Notes: generated by a model from the letters alone, not told the origin. Numbered from the stretch's first letter, positions 25,325 to 35,566 are shown. The stretch: 64,000 nt of DNA from DATENM01 sp045807725 (GCA_045807725.1 JBJMGV010000054.1:61061-125060); one strand, 5' to 3'. A program made the numbers and translations.

Positions 25325-27760
25325 CTACTTGAACTTCAACGTCAAGCGCGCGTCCCACAATCGCGGCGGGCCGATGTGCGTGCCGCTGAAGAGGCTCTCG
25401 AAATTGTAGACGTAGAGGCGGTCGGCGATGTTCTGCACGTCGAGGGCGAGCGACAGGCCGACGCGCTCGGTCTGTCGCAGATCAACGCCGGTCGAAAAGT
25501 TGAACAGTGTGCGCGGCTTGACCCGCCCGCGCTGAAAATCAATCAGATCGAACAGGCGCGGGTCGAAGCCTGCGCTGATGAACTGCTCGCGCGTCGTGCC
25601 CGGCTCGGCATCGACCGGCACGCCCGAATCGTAGCGACCGCCGAACGATGTCCACCAGCCGCTCCGCTTGTGCGAGTAGTTGACCTGAAACTGGCCGGTG
25701 TTGCGCTCGTCGTGATCGTTCGGGAAGCGCAGGCCGGGGTTGCTCAACGTATCGACGACTTCACCCAGAAACAAGCCGCCGTTGATCGGCGTGATGCCGA
25801 ACGAGCGCGAGTTGGCATAGCTGAAGAAGCCCGACAGCCCGCGCCACTCTGCCGTGTCTACGCGAGCTTCGACGCCGTTGACGCGGCCCGCGAAGATCGA
25901 GATGGGGAAGATGATGCCAGTATCGAAGAACTGGTCTTTGTCAGAAAAATTACGAACCTGCTTGTTGTAAGCCGACACCGTCAAGCGCGCATACTTGCTC
26001 ATCTGCTGCTGTACGCCAATCTCAAAGACGTGCTCTTTGTCGGGCAGTATCGGCTTCACGCCCAACTCGCCGGTCGTCACCGCCAGCGGCGACAACTGCG
26101 CGGCCTGCGCGGAACTGGCAAGCAAGAGGTTCTCGGCGGGTGGCGGCTGGAAGAGCCGATTGTACGACGCGCGAATCACCGTCTGCGTGCGAGGTATCGA
26201 ATAAGCGATGCCGATGCGCGGGCTGAAGGCGTGATCGCTGATGATCAAACGGTAATCGTCAAAGCGCAGCCCCGCGTCTACCGTGAAGTTCTTAAACGGC
26301 GAGAAACGATCTTGCACAAAGGCCGATGCCATACGGCCCGTGCGCTCATCGCGGAAGACGAACGGGTTGGTTGCCGAGAATCGCAGCACAGGGTTGGCAA
26401 AGACGTTGCCCGCTTCATCAACGATGGGCGCGAAGGCGCTCGCGTCGGTCGGGTAGAAGAGAAAGTTTTCGCTCACGGGCGTACGCGTGTACTGTATGCC
26501 GGTCTTCAGCGAATGACCGTGTCCCGCGTAAGAGAGCGACGACAGCAATCCATAATTGGTCAGCCGCCGATCTTGAAAAGCAACCACCGGCGTCGATAAC
26601 TCATTCGAGGTCAGCTCCGCCGTTGACGTGCGACCGAACAGCGCGAGGCTAGCGACCGTGCTCGGCGAAAAGATGTGCTGCCACGAAAGCGAGGCCGACT
26701 CGTTGCGCTGGCGCTGGCGTTGATCCTGGCCGGCGACTTCTTGATCCAGACGATTCGGGACGAAGAAGTTTGCGCCGCCGAAGATCAACGTCAATTTGAA
26801 GAGATCATTCTGCGACGGGTCAAAATCGAAAGTCGTCAGGTTGCTGGCCGTGCGCCCTGTGTTGTGAAAATTTTCTATCGTCGGCGGATCTAGATAGCGG
26901 TGCGTGGCCGCGCCGGAGAAGGCCGTGAACCAGCCGAACTTCTTAGCGTGACCGCCGAAGCTGGCCGCCACGTCGCCGGTCGAAAAACTGCCGAGATTGC
27001 CGCTGATCTCGCCCGATATTGGCATATCGAGTCCCGACTTGGTGTTGAGGTTGACGACCGCGCCGAGCTTGTCGCCGAACTCGGCGGGGATGCCGCCGGT
27101 CAGCACTTCGACGTGCGAAGTGGTGCGCGGGTCAATCGAGGTCGAGAAGATGGCCGACATATTTTCTGTCATCGGCACGCCATTGATGACCGTCTGCACA
27201 TTCGACTCGGAGCCGCGCGGATGTATGCGCCCATTGTCATCGGCGACGACGCCCGGCGCGGATTCGATCATTTTCTGCAAGCCGCGCGATGGCGCGGGGC
27301 CGAGATTGTTGAGCAGGCTCACCGTGTTCAAGTCGGTGTCGGCGCTGGTGCGGTCGGCTTCGATCACCGCGCCGGCGTCGCCCGCTGAAACATTGACCTG
27401 TTCGCTCAACCCCTTCGGCGCAAGCTGAACGGCCAGTTGCGCGGGCACGGCTGAATGCACATCAACCGACTGCTCATTGGGCTGAAACTCCGGCGCATTA
27501 ACCGTGACCTTGTAGGTGTTGAACGGAATGTTGACGAACTTGAAGTTGCCGGCGTCATCGGTCTTCGCCATCAGCTTGTAGCCGGTGACTGAATTGACCA
27601 GCGTGACAGTCGCGCCGGGAAGAACTGCGCCCGATTGATCGGTCACTTGACCTTGAACACTGCCGACAGTGGATTGCGCTGCGCCGTCGCGGGCAAAGCC
27701 GCTGAGCGGTGCGCTGAATAAAACGACTAAGAGTAGAAGTGCAGAGCATCGTTTGAACAT
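25325..27760 (-). CDS. TonB-dependent receptor with carboxypeptidase-regulatory-like N-domain
   Basis: An 811-residue outer-membrane receptor. The signal peptide is residues 1-28. A CarboxypepD_reg-like Ig domain (residues 33-110: GSVQGQVTDQSGAVLPGATV) precedes the plug (LQKMIESAPGVVADD, RGSESNVQTVINGVPM, VEVLTGGIPAEFG) and a 22-strand barrel ending in the C-terminal aromatic-type signature DARLTLKFK. The start at 27760 is used because it gives the signal peptide; the frame runs 36 codons further upstream without support. A small His/Cys-containing exported protein is encoded upstream on the same strand. That association hints at metal or metallophore uptake, which is inference only. Confidence 0.85.
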   Translation of the reverse strand: MFKRCSALLLLVVLFSAPLSGFARDGAAQSTVGSVQGQVTDQSGAVLPGATVTLVNSVTGYKLMAKTDDAGNFKFVNIPFNTYKVTVNAPEFQPNEQSVDVHSAVPAQLAVQLAPKGLSEQVNVSAGDAGAVIEADRTSADTDLNTVSLLNNLGPAPSRGLQKMIESAPGVVADDNGRIHPRGSESNVQTVINGVPMTENMSAIFSTSIDPRTTSHVEVLTGGIPAEFGDKLGAVVNLNTKSGLDMPISGEISGNLGSFSTGDVAASFGGHAKKFGWFTAFSGAATHRYLDPPTIENFHNTGRTASNLTTFDFDPSQNDLFKLTLIFGGANFFVPNRLDQEVAGQDQRQRQRNESASLSWQHIFSPSTVASLALFGRTSTAELTSNELSTPVVAFQDRRLTNYGLLSSLSYAGHGHSLKTGIQYTRTPVSENFLFYPTDASAFAPIVDEAGNVFANPVLRFSATNPFVFRDERTGRMASAFVQDRFSPFKNFTVDAGLRFDDYRLIISDHAFSPRIGIAYSIPRTQTVIRASYNRLFQPPPAENLLLASSAQAAQLSPLAVTTGELGVKPILPDKEHVFEIGVQQQMSKYARLTVSAYNKQVRNFSDKDQFFDTGIIFPISIFAGRVNGVEARVDTAEWRGLSGFFSYANSRSFGITPINGGLFLGEVVDTLSNPGLRFPNDHDERNTGQFQVNYSHKRSGWWTSFGGRYDSGVPVDAEPGTTREQFISAGFDPRLFDLIDFQRGRVKPRTLFNFSTGVDLRQTERVGLSLALDVQNIADRLYVYNFESLFSGTHIGPPRLWDARLTLKFK

Positions 27761-27952
27761 CGTTAATCCAACCTTAAATTTGATTGCCGATGGCCGACCT
27801 CGCGGACGGCTCGCGGCGGCGCACCGAAGAGGCTGCGCCATTGCGTGGAAGCTCGCGCGGCGTTCCACTGAAAACGCCTGCGCAAGTCGGGCCTCAGAGG
27901 TCGTGCGCGACGGATGACGCGGCGGCCTCGAAAGACGGGTGAGAGGTTTGGA

Positions 27953-28321
27953 TTAAGCGAGCGGAGGGGCGCGACCGAATAGCGATGAAGCGAAGCGCTG
28001 GCTGCGCGGCGCGACAGATAGCGCCTCGCGCGCAAGGACGGCGACGATGTGCTCAACGCTATAGGTTGGCGTGTGCGTGTCGGCAACGAAGTTGCGCTGC
28101 AAGCTGCACGATTGGCAACTGGCGTCGCTGCCGGCGTTGCGCGAGGACGGCGAATCGTTGTCGTTTGCCGCGACAATCGCGGCGTGAGAAGAGAGCGGCG
28201 CGAATTGATGGTGATGCGTCAGCGAAACGAAGAGCGCGTGCATCGTCAAACACAGGAAGACGAGCGCCGACAGTCGTGCGCGCCGTTCGGTTCGTGTGGT
28301 GAAGTTGCTGCGCTGCTTCAA
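27953..28321 (-). CDS. small exported His/Cys protein
   Basis: A 122-residue protein with an N-terminal hydrophobic segment (LSALVFLCLTMHALFVSL) followed directly by THHHQF and later DASCQSCSLQRNF. The His cluster plus CxxC near the membrane recalls DUF2946-like proteins found beside TonB receptors; I cannot confirm membership. The start is a TTG and is uncertain. It has its own promoter candidate (TTGACA on the minus strand at 28386-28381, TATTAA at 28364-28359). The TonB receptor gene lies 192 bp downstream on the same strand. Confidence 0.5.
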   Translation of the reverse strand: MKQRSNFTTRTERRARLSALVFLCLTMHALFVSLTHHHQFAPLSSHAAIVAANDNDSPSSRNAGSDASCQSCSLQRNFVADTHTPTYSVEHIVAVLAREALSVAPRSQRFASSLFGRAPPLA

Positions 28322-28358
28322 AGGTTGTTCTCTTCGGCAAATAGACTCGAAAACTTAT

Positions 28359-28449
28359 TTAATACTAGCGCGGTCGGCGCTGTCAACTACGCCGGTCGCC
28401 GCGAAAATGGCCCGCATTGGTTGACAGCCGGCTCGGCATCGGATACTTA
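28359..28449. promoter_or_regulatory. divergent promoter pair
   Basis: Minus strand: TTGACA (28386-28381), 16 bp, TATTAA (28364-28359), driving the small exported protein. Plus strand: TTGACA (28421-28426), 17 bp, TACTTA (28444-28449), driving the gene at 28489. The minus-strand pair is the better one; the plus -10 box is weak. Confidence 0.5.
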
Positions 28450-28488
28450 TCACGCGTCACGAACGACTCAGCTTTGGAGGAGCAAATA

Positions 28489-29220
28489 ATGAAGAAGATG
28501 AATCGCGTATGGATAATGATGCTGGCTGTCATTCTTCTCGGCCTGCCGCTCGGCGCTGCCGCGCAGTGGGAGAAGAAGACCGCCACCGAGTGGACCGACA
28601 ATGACGCACAAAAGGTTCTCAGCGACTCGCCGTGGGCGCACACACAGGTCTTCACCTCTCCGATCACGCTCTTTCGCAGCCCTGTGACAGAGGGACGCCA
28701 GGGGCCGGGGTCTACCGCGACTGGTGTCGCCAACGCCACGCACGTCAACTTTCGCGTGCGCTTCTTTTCGGCGCGGCCTATTCGGCAAGCCATCGCCCGC
28801 CAGATCATCGTTAAGCAGAAACAGCCGCTCAGCGATGAAATGGTCACGCAACTCAAGAGCTTCGCCAGCGGCGAGTTTAAGGAGTACATCGTCATCACCG
28901 TCACCTGCGACTCACAAGAAGCCGGCGCGAACGTCCACGAAGCGCAAGGGCTGTTGACCTCGCGCGGCACGGCTGACCTGAAGAACAGCGCCTTCCTTGA
29001 GATCAAAGGCGGCAAGCGCGTCTTTCTTCAAGAGTACCAGCGACCGCAGCAGGATGGCTTCGGGGCGCGATTCGTCTTCCCGCGCATGGTTGACGGCAAG
29101 CCATTCATCACGCCCGATAGCGAAGAGATACACTTCTACGCCGAGCTTAATAGCACTTACCGGCTCGACCGCCGCTTCAAGGTCAAAGAGATGATGTACG
29201 AAGGCAAGCTCGAATACTGA
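28489..29220 (+). CDS. exported protein of unknown function
   Basis: A 243-residue protein with a clear signal peptide (MMLAVILLGLPLGAAA-Q, cleavage near residue 25). The mature start ATEWTDNDAQKVLSDSPWAH resembles a family of acidobacterial exported proteins I have seen without function; the rest is predicted beta-rich with no catalytic motif. TTGGAGGAG precedes the ATG. It is transcribed away from the TonB locus and has no co-directional partner. The next gene is convergent and the terminator between them is oriented for that gene. Confidence 0.6.
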   Translation: MKKMNRVWIMMLAVILLGLPLGAAAQWEKKTATEWTDNDAQKVLSDSPWAHTQVFTSPITLFRSPVTEGRQGPGSTATGVANATHVNFRVRFFSARPIRQAIARQIIVKQKQPLSDEMVTQLKSFASGEFKEYIVITVTCDSQEAGANVHEAQGLLTSRGTADLKNSAFLEIKGGKRVFLQEYQRPQQDGFGARFVFPRMVDGKPFITPDSEEIHFYAELNSTYRLDRRFKVKEMMYEGKLEY

Positions 29221-29258
29221 GCCGCCGCCACGCCATCCACCTCCTCTCCACGCCAACT

Positions 29259-29289
29259 AAAAAGGGGCGGCCCCGAAGAGCCGCCCCTA
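29259..29289 (-). terminator. intrinsic terminator of the large TonB receptor gene
   Basis: Read on the minus strand: AGGGGCGGC, loop, GCCGCCCC, then TTTTT. The stem is GC-only and lies 29 bp past the stop of the gene ending at 29318. It may also stop the convergent plus-strand gene. Confidence 0.8.
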
Positions 29290-29317
29290 GCCAACGCCTT
29301 AAACGCACCGAACCGTT

Positions 29318-32300
29318 TTACCAGTTGATGCCCGCGTAGAACGAGATCTGTCGTTCGAGGTTGGAGACACCGCCGGGGGTGGCGGTGGTGGTGATCCGCC
29401 CAAAGCTGGCGCTGTCAAACGCGTTGCCGGTGTAGCCAAAGTTGGCATGGTTGAACACGTTGAAAGCGATCATGCGGAACTCGAAGTTGACCCGCTCAGT
29501 CAGGTAGGTGCGCTTCGTCACTGTGATGTCGGTCTGCTTGAAGTTCGGCCCATAGAGCGAGTTGATCGGGAAGTTGCCGAACGTCCCCGGGGCCGGCGCC
29601 GCGAGAATGCCGTCCTTGAGGCGGGCGCTGACGAGCGCGCCGGTCGTCGGGTTGGTGACGATGTTCAGCAGGTTCGGGTTGACGTAGAAGACGCCCTGAG
29701 GCGTGCGATAGACGCCGATGTTCTTCTTAAGCTCTTCGAACGTCATGCCCGTCAGTTGCGCAGGGTTGTTGACGACGCTGGTCGAAGCCGTCGCGGCGTT
29801 GAATTGATTGAAGGTCGAACGGCCCGATGTAAAGTAGAACGGCGTGCCGGTCTGCCATGTCGTGATGCCGCCCAGCGTCCAGCCTTCGATCAGCTTGCGC
29901 GCCGGCGTCCAGGCACCACTCAAGAAGCGACGCCCGGTGCCGAACGGCAGGTCATAAACCACGTTGGCGACGACGCGGTGGCGCTGATCCTGTGCCGAGT
30001 TGACGTAATCCAGGCGCAGGTTGCGCAGCGTGCGATAACGCTGCAAGCCGCTCTGGGTGTTGATCGCCTCGCCATCGTTCAGCGTGTGGCTCCAGGTGTA
30101 GTTGCCCTGGAATGACAGGCCGCCTGAGAAGCGACGGCGCAGTTCAATCTGCAACGAGTGATACTTGGAGTACGAGTCGTTGTTGAGCGCGAGCGCGAAG
30201 GCCGCGTTCGGATTGGCCACGAAGAAGTTCGGAGCCAGGTTGACGCGGCTGGCGCGGTAGGTCGGGCTGAAGGCCAGCGTGTTGGCCATCGCGCCGATGT
30301 TATTCTGTTGCAGGTTGGTGATGAACGTCGAGTTGGAGAAGCCCGATGCCGCCGCCACCCCTGAAAACAGCGTGCTCAGGATCGGCAGCGGAACGGTGCC
30401 GGCAGGGCCGGGCGCGAAGCTCGTGCCGCCGCGCGCCGCCAGATTCTTCTGCGCATTCAAGAACTCATTCAAAAAGCCGTTCTCGAAAATGTTGACTTCG
30501 TTATAGTCAACGGCGCGGTAAATCTTGATGGCGTGGTTGCCGGCGTAGCGAACCTCGATAGCCGTGTTCGGCGTGATCTCGCGCTCGATGCCGAACGACC
30601 ACTGCTGCACATACGGCGTGCGCAGGTTCGGGTCAATCGCCCACAAGCCGTTGTTTGAGCTGATGGCGAAGTTTTCTGCCGAGGTGATCGGCACCTTGAA
30701 GGTCGGCGTCGTCAGCGGCACGCCGGCAGAGGTCAACACGCCGGTCGGCACCACGTTGCTGGCCGTCTGAATCAGGCCGGGGTTGGTCGTGCCTGTGCCA
30801 AGCGCGTTGCTGATGACCGTGAAGCCATCGCGCAGGTAGCTGACCGAATAGCCGGCGCGGATTGAGCTGCGCCCTTCGCCGCCGAAGATGGCATGCAGCA
30901 CGCCCTTATCGAAGCTCGGGCTGTAGGCGAAGCCGATGAACGGCGCGAAGTTGTTCCAGTCGCGGTTGTATAGCCCCTTCGACGTGTTGCCGCTGACGAA
31001 GTCGAGCGTCGCGTTGGCATTGCCGCCCGTCACGCCCGGATGGAACAGGTTGCCGGGGCCGGAGACGCCGAACAGGTCGTTGTAGTTGGTGATCTGCAAG
31101 CCGAGGCCATCGGGCAGGCTCGGCACGCCTTCATACTCCCAGCGCAGTCCCGCGTTGATGGTCAGGTTGCGCTTGGCGCGCCACTGATCCTGAAAATAGA
31201 GGCTGACATCGTTGTAGAGGAACTCGCGCGAGCGGGTCGCGCCCGGCACGAATCCCGACTGCGGACTGCTGACGTTGAAGGTCTGCGTCGCCGTAGCCAG
31301 CAGGCCGACCAAGTCGCGGTAGATCTGCCTGCCGGTGTTGGCGATGGCCGTCCCTGCCGCGCCGGCGGGAAGGTTCGGGAAAGCGGTGTTGAGAATGCCA
31401 TCCGGGTTGGCGCTGTTGGTGCCCAGCGTAATCGTCTTGTTGATGCCGGCATCGTTGGTGCTGATGGCCGAGACGACCTGCGCGTCAGCGCCCATGCGGA
31501 AGGTGTGCGTGCCTTTGACCAGCGAGAAGTTATCAACGCCCTGCCACAGTTGCGTGTTGCGGCCCTGCGACATGAAGGTGTTGTCGTAGTTGGTCACTGC
31601 CGAGCCGAAGACGATGAACGGCGCGTCCGGCTGCGCGGTGCGGTTGAAGAAGACCGGCGCGAGTTGGCGGCCAAGGCGCGCTTCGTTCGTCATGGTCGCG
31701 CCGAAGGTCGATTGCAAGGCCGTCGTCCACAGCGTTCGCGTCGAACCCTGGAAGGCATCGACGCCGCCGGGGAATGGCGCTTCGATGGCGTTGAAGGTAT
31801 CGGGCGTCAGCAGGAATTCGCCCGTGTGGTAGACGAACTCGACCTTGTGCGAGCCCCACTTCGGGCTATCAATCAACTGCTGGTCAAAGCGCCCATTGTA
31901 CTTGTCGTTGGGGTCTTTGCCCGGCACGTTATAGCGGAACGCCCTGAGATTCAACTGATCGCAGGAGGCGCACGTGTCGTTGTTGGCCGCCGGCATAGCG
32001 TTGAGCTGGGCCGTGGTCAGCGGGTTGAGCGAGTGGAAGTTGCCAAGCGAAAGCAGATTGATGGATGTGAGCCGGCCATCCGCGCCGATGTAGCGATAGG
32101 TGCCGGCGCGGGCTTCGGCGCTCAGCACGGTGCGGTTGCGGGTCGCCGCGAACGGCTCGCGGAAGCCTTCGTACGAGAAGAACCAGAAGCTCTTGTTGCG
32201 CCCGTCGTAGACTTTCGGAATCCAGAGCGGGCCGCCCGACGAGATGCCGAAGAAGTGCTGGCGCAGGAACGCGCGCGGCGTGCCGGCGGCGTTGTTGAAG

Positions 32301-33085
32301 AACGTGTTGGCGTTCAGCGCGTCGTTGCGGTGCTGGTAGAAGGCGTTGCCGTGAAAGTCGTTGGTCCCGGACTTGGTGACCACCGTGACCTGCGCGACGC
32401 CGCGACCGGCATCCGAGCCGACCGTGCCGACCGTGATGCTGAATTCGCTGGTCGCGTTCAGCGTCGGCGAACTCAGCGCAAATAGCGCGCTGGTCTTCAC
32501 GAAGTTGTCCATCGCGTTGACGCCATCTTGCGTGACGTTGGTGGCGCTGCCGCGCAATCCCTGGATCGACGCGTTGCGCACGTCCGTGCCGCTGACGGCC
32601 AGACCCGATTGCAGGCGGGCGAGGTCGAGCGGGTTGCGCGACAACAGCGGCAGGTCTTCGACCTGCTTGGCGGTGATGGTCTTCGACAGCACAGGGCTTG
32701 TAGTGTTAATCACTTCTTGCGCCCCTGCCGTCACCGTCACCTGTTCGGTCACCGCACCGACTTCGAGGGTCACATCGACCTTCGCCGGCTGCGACACCTC
32801 AATGGCGACATCGGTGATCTCTGTGCGCTTGAAACCTGCCGCTTCCACGGTGACGGAATACTTGCCCAGTGGAATTGACGTAAAGACGAAGACGCCTTGG
32901 GTGTCGGTCGTTCCGTGAAAATCCTCGCCGTTGGCGACGTTCTTCGCGGTGATGGCGGCATTAGGGATGGCCGCGCCGTTGCCGTCGCGGATCACGCCCG
33001 TCAAGCTACCGCGCGTGGTCTGCGCGAAGACGACGGCGTTCATCAGCAACAGCACTGTAAGCAGAACTGAAGCGAGTCGTGTCAT
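29318..33085 (-). CDS. large Oar-like TonB-dependent receptor
   Basis: A 1255-residue outer-membrane protein. Signal peptide residues 1-21 (ASVLLTVLLLMNAVVFAQ). A CarboxypepD_reg domain follows (RGSLTGVIRDGNGAAIPNA, to about residue 105), then a plug domain (VEDLPLLSRNPLDLARLQ, QDGVNAMDN, VTVVTKSGTNDFHGNAFYQH) and a long barrel with the Oar-type features RNKSFWFFSYEGFRE and YFQDQWRAKRNLTINAGLRW. AGGAGGAAGACTC precedes the ATG. Proteins of this class are expanded in Acidobacteria; ligand unknown, polymer or peptide uptake is the usual guess. Complete, with its own terminator. Confidence 0.88.
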   Translation of the reverse strand: MTRLASVLLTVLLLMNAVVFAQTTRGSLTGVIRDGNGAAIPNAAITAKNVANGEDFHGTTDTQGVFVFTSIPLGKYSVTVEAAGFKRTEITDVAIEVSQPAKVDVTLEVGAVTEQVTVTAGAQEVINTTSPVLSKTITAKQVEDLPLLSRNPLDLARLQSGLAVSGTDVRNASIQGLRGSATNVTQDGVNAMDNFVKTSALFALSSPTLNATSEFSITVGTVGSDAGRGVAQVTVVTKSGTNDFHGNAFYQHRNDALNANTFFNNAAGTPRAFLRQHFFGISSGGPLWIPKVYDGRNKSFWFFSYEGFREPFAATRNRTVLSAEARAGTYRYIGADGRLTSINLLSLGNFHSLNPLTTAQLNAMPAANNDTCASCDQLNLRAFRYNVPGKDPNDKYNGRFDQQLIDSPKWGSHKVEFVYHTGEFLLTPDTFNAIEAPFPGGVDAFQGSTRTLWTTALQSTFGATMTNEARLGRQLAPVFFNRTAQPDAPFIVFGSAVTNYDNTFMSQGRNTQLWQGVDNFSLVKGTHTFRMGADAQVVSAISTNDAGINKTITLGTNSANPDGILNTAFPNLPAGAAGTAIANTGRQIYRDLVGLLATATQTFNVSSPQSGFVPGATRSREFLYNDVSLYFQDQWRAKRNLTINAGLRWEYEGVPSLPDGLGLQITNYNDLFGVSGPGNLFHPGVTGGNANATLDFVSGNTSKGLYNRDWNNFAPFIGFAYSPSFDKGVLHAIFGGEGRSSIRAGYSVSYLRDGFTVISNALGTGTTNPGLIQTASNVVPTGVLTSAGVPLTTPTFKVPITSAENFAISSNNGLWAIDPNLRTPYVQQWSFGIEREITPNTAIEVRYAGNHAIKIYRAVDYNEVNIFENGFLNEFLNAQKNLAARGGTSFAPGPAGTVPLPILSTLFSGVAAASGFSNSTFITNLQQNNIGAMANTLAFSPTYRASRVNLAPNFFVANPNAAFALALNNDSYSKYHSLQIELRRRFSGGLSFQGNYTWSHTLNDGEAINTQSGLQRYRTLRNLRLDYVNSAQDQRHRVVANVVYDLPFGTGRRFLSGAWTPARKLIEGWTLGGITTWQTGTPFYFTSGRSTFNQFNAATASTSVVNNPAQLTGMTFEELKKNIGVYRTPQGVFYVNPNLLNIVTNPTTGALVSARLKDGILAAPAPGTFGNFPINSLYGPNFKQTDITVTKRTYLTERVNFEFRMIAFNVFNHANFGYTGNAFDSASFGRITTTATPGGVSNLERQISFYAGINW

Positions 33086-34075
33086 GAGTCTTCCTCCTAA
33101 GTAACGTTGTGATTCGAGGGCCGCCTCTTCGTTCGTGGGCGAATGCGGCGGCCTGTGCACGGCTGAAGCCTGCCGATGAAGGAGGTGCGTCAGGGCCGCG
33201 CCCGATGCGGGACGCTTCGCCCTACCCTCCTTGCTCGAAGAAGCGAGTCGGCTGAATGAAAGCAGTCGAACCGAGCGATTCGACTTTGCGCCTGACTGCC
33301 GAACGCCTCTTGTCGCGTTCACCGAGGCCCCAGCCTCCGTCTTTATCATGCGATTACATGTATAAAGAAAGCCGGGATACTGCTTACAAACAACGACTAC
33401 AGATGATGCCTGAAAGAAAGGCCGACTTACCCTGGCCAACTCGACTCGCGGGTGAATGATGCGGGCACTACTCGATTGATCTCATCGCCGGTGAAAGGAT
33501 AGGTTCAAGTGATGGCAAGGGATGAACCTCAAACCGCTGACGCATCCACTTCCACACAATAGATAACCTAGCTTATGTGACCAACGAGTAATGGAGCTAA
33601 GTGCACTCCTTGTGGTCTCTACCTTATTTTTCTGGAGGTATGAGAGCATACACCACCTCGTCCCGCCGCGCAAGATGCGGATGAAATATCCGCGCTATGA
33701 AAATAAGCAGTGTGAAGGCGAGCGTGATTTGGCGCGCGTCTGTGCTCTGAGGTTACGGCGGCGGCCCGGCCTGCATCCGGTCACGCGCGGCGAGGCTTGG
33801 CAGAGGCCATTTCCAATTTTTCGTAAAATTCTCCAGAAACATGGAAAGCAGCGGCACGGCCTTTTCGCGCGCGGCAAGCTAAATGCCTACGAAAACTGAA
33901 TTTGCCATGATTGGCCGCTTGCGGTATCGGGATTGCTAAGAGTAAAAGCGCACATCCTTAGAATCTCTACCATTCTGTTCTGAACTTGGGGTGAGGTCGC
34001 TATTCGGGCACGATAGCGACCTCCAATTTTTTTGTCCGCATATTTTCAGCCGAGACTCCTCTCAACAGCCTTCCC
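33086..34075. other. gene-free kilobase between divergent genes, with leader hairpin
   Basis: No credible protein gene. The strongest structure is at 33179-33232, where AAGGAGG and CCTCCTT enclose an inner GCGTC/GACGC stem; on the minus strand this would be in the leader of the TonB receptor mRNA. A second hairpin, GGCCGCC/GGCGGCC, lies closer to the start (about 33117-33153). A 102-codon open frame at 33591-33899 has no family resemblance or ribosome-binding site. No known riboswitch was recognised. Confidence 0.4.
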
Positions 34076-35485
34076 ATGCCAACCCTCATACACAGCAAGC
34101 TCATACCGGATCGCGCGCTCGGCCTTATCTCCTCAATCTCTATTGTCCTAGGCAGCGTCATCGGAACAGGCGTCTTTCTCAAATCTCAGGTATTGATCTG
34201 CAACGTGGGCAGCCCGCTGCTGGTCATGGCCGTCTGGGTCGTTGCGGGCTTGATGGCCCTGGCCGGCGCGCTCACCTACGCCGAGCTCGCCGCCATGATG
34301 CCGCGCACGGGCGGCGACTACGTCTTCTTGCGCGAGGCTTACGGGCCGCTCTGGGGCTTCCTTTATGGCTGGATGCGCTTCTGTATCGCCAACTCCGGCG
34401 GCCAGGCGGCAGGCGTCTTGGCGTTCGCCACCTATCTCAACATACTCACAGGCGGAGCACTCCATACAACCTTTTTCACGGTTGGCCTTCTCGGCTATGA
34501 AATTAGCCTTGGGCCTCTACAAGTCGTGTCGCTCACGGCCATCGTCGTGGTGACCCTGATCAACTGCGCGACCGTCTCCGCCAATGGTAAAGTCGTTGCG
34601 GCGCTGACCGGCATTAGAATCCTGCTCGTGCTCGCAGTCGGTGTAGGCGCATTCTTGTTGGCGCGCGGCGACTGGGGGCATTTCATCATGGCTGGCGCAG
34701 GCGAGGCGTGCGAACAGGTGAAGCCGGTAGCGCGGGGCGGGTTGAGCGGCTTCGGCGCGGCGATGCTGGGGGCACTGTGGGCTTACGATGGCTGGAACAG
34801 CTTGACCCTAATCGGGGGTGAGGTTAAGAACCCAAAGCGGAACCTGCCGCTGGCGCTCATCTGTGGCACGGCGATAGTCGTCGCGCTTTACGCATTCATC
34901 AACCTCGCCTATTTCTATGTCCTTACGCCTGCCGAGGTCGCGAACATCTCCAGAGAGTCATCCTTAGCGGGTCGGGTCGCTGAGAAAGTTCTCGGCCCGG
35001 CGGCGGTGGGTCTTATCGCGGCGTTGCTGGCTTCCAGCTTCGGCGCACTGCACACAGCGGTGATGACTAACGCCCGCGTCCCTTATGCGATGGCAGGCGA
35101 TGGCCTCCTTTTCAAAACCTACGCGCAGCTTTCGCCTCGCACTCGTGTTCCGGTAAAAGCTCTGATCTTGCAGGCGCAGTGGACAAGCGTGCTGGCGCTG
35201 GCGAGTTCGCTCGACGCATTGACCGACTACGTAATGTTCGCGGTGCTGATATTCTACGGGCTGGTGGTGGCGTCCGTCTTTATTCTCCGTCGCCGAATGC
35301 CCGAAGCAGAACGCCCGTATCGAACCTGGGGCTACCCCATTGTACCCGCGCTTTTTCTGTTAGTCGCAGGATGGTTGGTTATCAATGCGTTCTTAATCGC
35401 CCCGGCACGGTCGCTGGTGGGGCTTGGCTTGATCGCACTGGGTTTGCCCGTCTACTGGTTCTTCCGTAAGCAGAACAGACCTTGA
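34076..35485 (+). CDS. APC-family amino-acid permease
   Basis: Inner-membrane transporter of 469 residues with about 12 hydrophobic helices. The first helix carries the substrate-binding SVIGTGVF (residues 27-34) typical of APC/LAT-type permeases; AALTYAEL-like ALTYAELAAMMPRTGGDY and the later AYDGWNSLTLIGGEVKNPKRNLP are also family motifs, the latter typical of LAT-like exchangers. Uptake or exchange of amino acids is expected; specificity is not readable. No clear ribosome-binding site is visible before the chosen ATG, and the upstream region is long and gene-free. No neighbouring metabolic genes give context. Confidence 0.85.
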   Translation: MPTLIHSKLIPDRALGLISSISIVLGSVIGTGVFLKSQVLICNVGSPLLVMAVWVVAGLMALAGALTYAELAAMMPRTGGDYVFLREAYGPLWGFLYGWMRFCIANSGGQAAGVLAFATYLNILTGGALHTTFFTVGLLGYEISLGPLQVVSLTAIVVVTLINCATVSANGKVVAALTGIRILLVLAVGVGAFLLARGDWGHFIMAGAGEACEQVKPVARGGLSGFGAAMLGALWAYDGWNSLTLIGGEVKNPKRNLPLALICGTAIVVALYAFINLAYFYVLTPAEVANISRESSLAGRVAEKVLGPAAVGLIAALLASSFGALHTAVMTNARVPYAMAGDGLLFKTYAQLSPRTRVPVKALILQAQWTSVLALASSLDALTDYVMFAVLIFYGLVVASVFILRRRMPEAERPYRTWGYPIVPALFLLVAGWLVINAFLIAPARSLVGLGLIALGLPVYWFFRKQNRP

Positions 35486-35566
35486 ATATTGCAGCACGGT
35501 GAAAGACCAGTGAGTGCAGATCAACATCTTCTTTTGGCTTGATGTCAATGCGAGAGTAATCCTCGC

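Noticed and set aside
25250..26599. 449-codon plus-strand open frame
   Set aside because: Fully antisense to the TonB receptor, with no recognisable motif or start signal.
31040..32485. 481-codon plus-strand open frame
   Set aside because: Antisense to the Oar-like receptor; composition of a shadow frame.
33591..33899. 102-codon open frame in the gene-free kilobase
   Set aside because: No ribosome-binding site, no hydrophobic or conserved pattern, Arg-rich composition.
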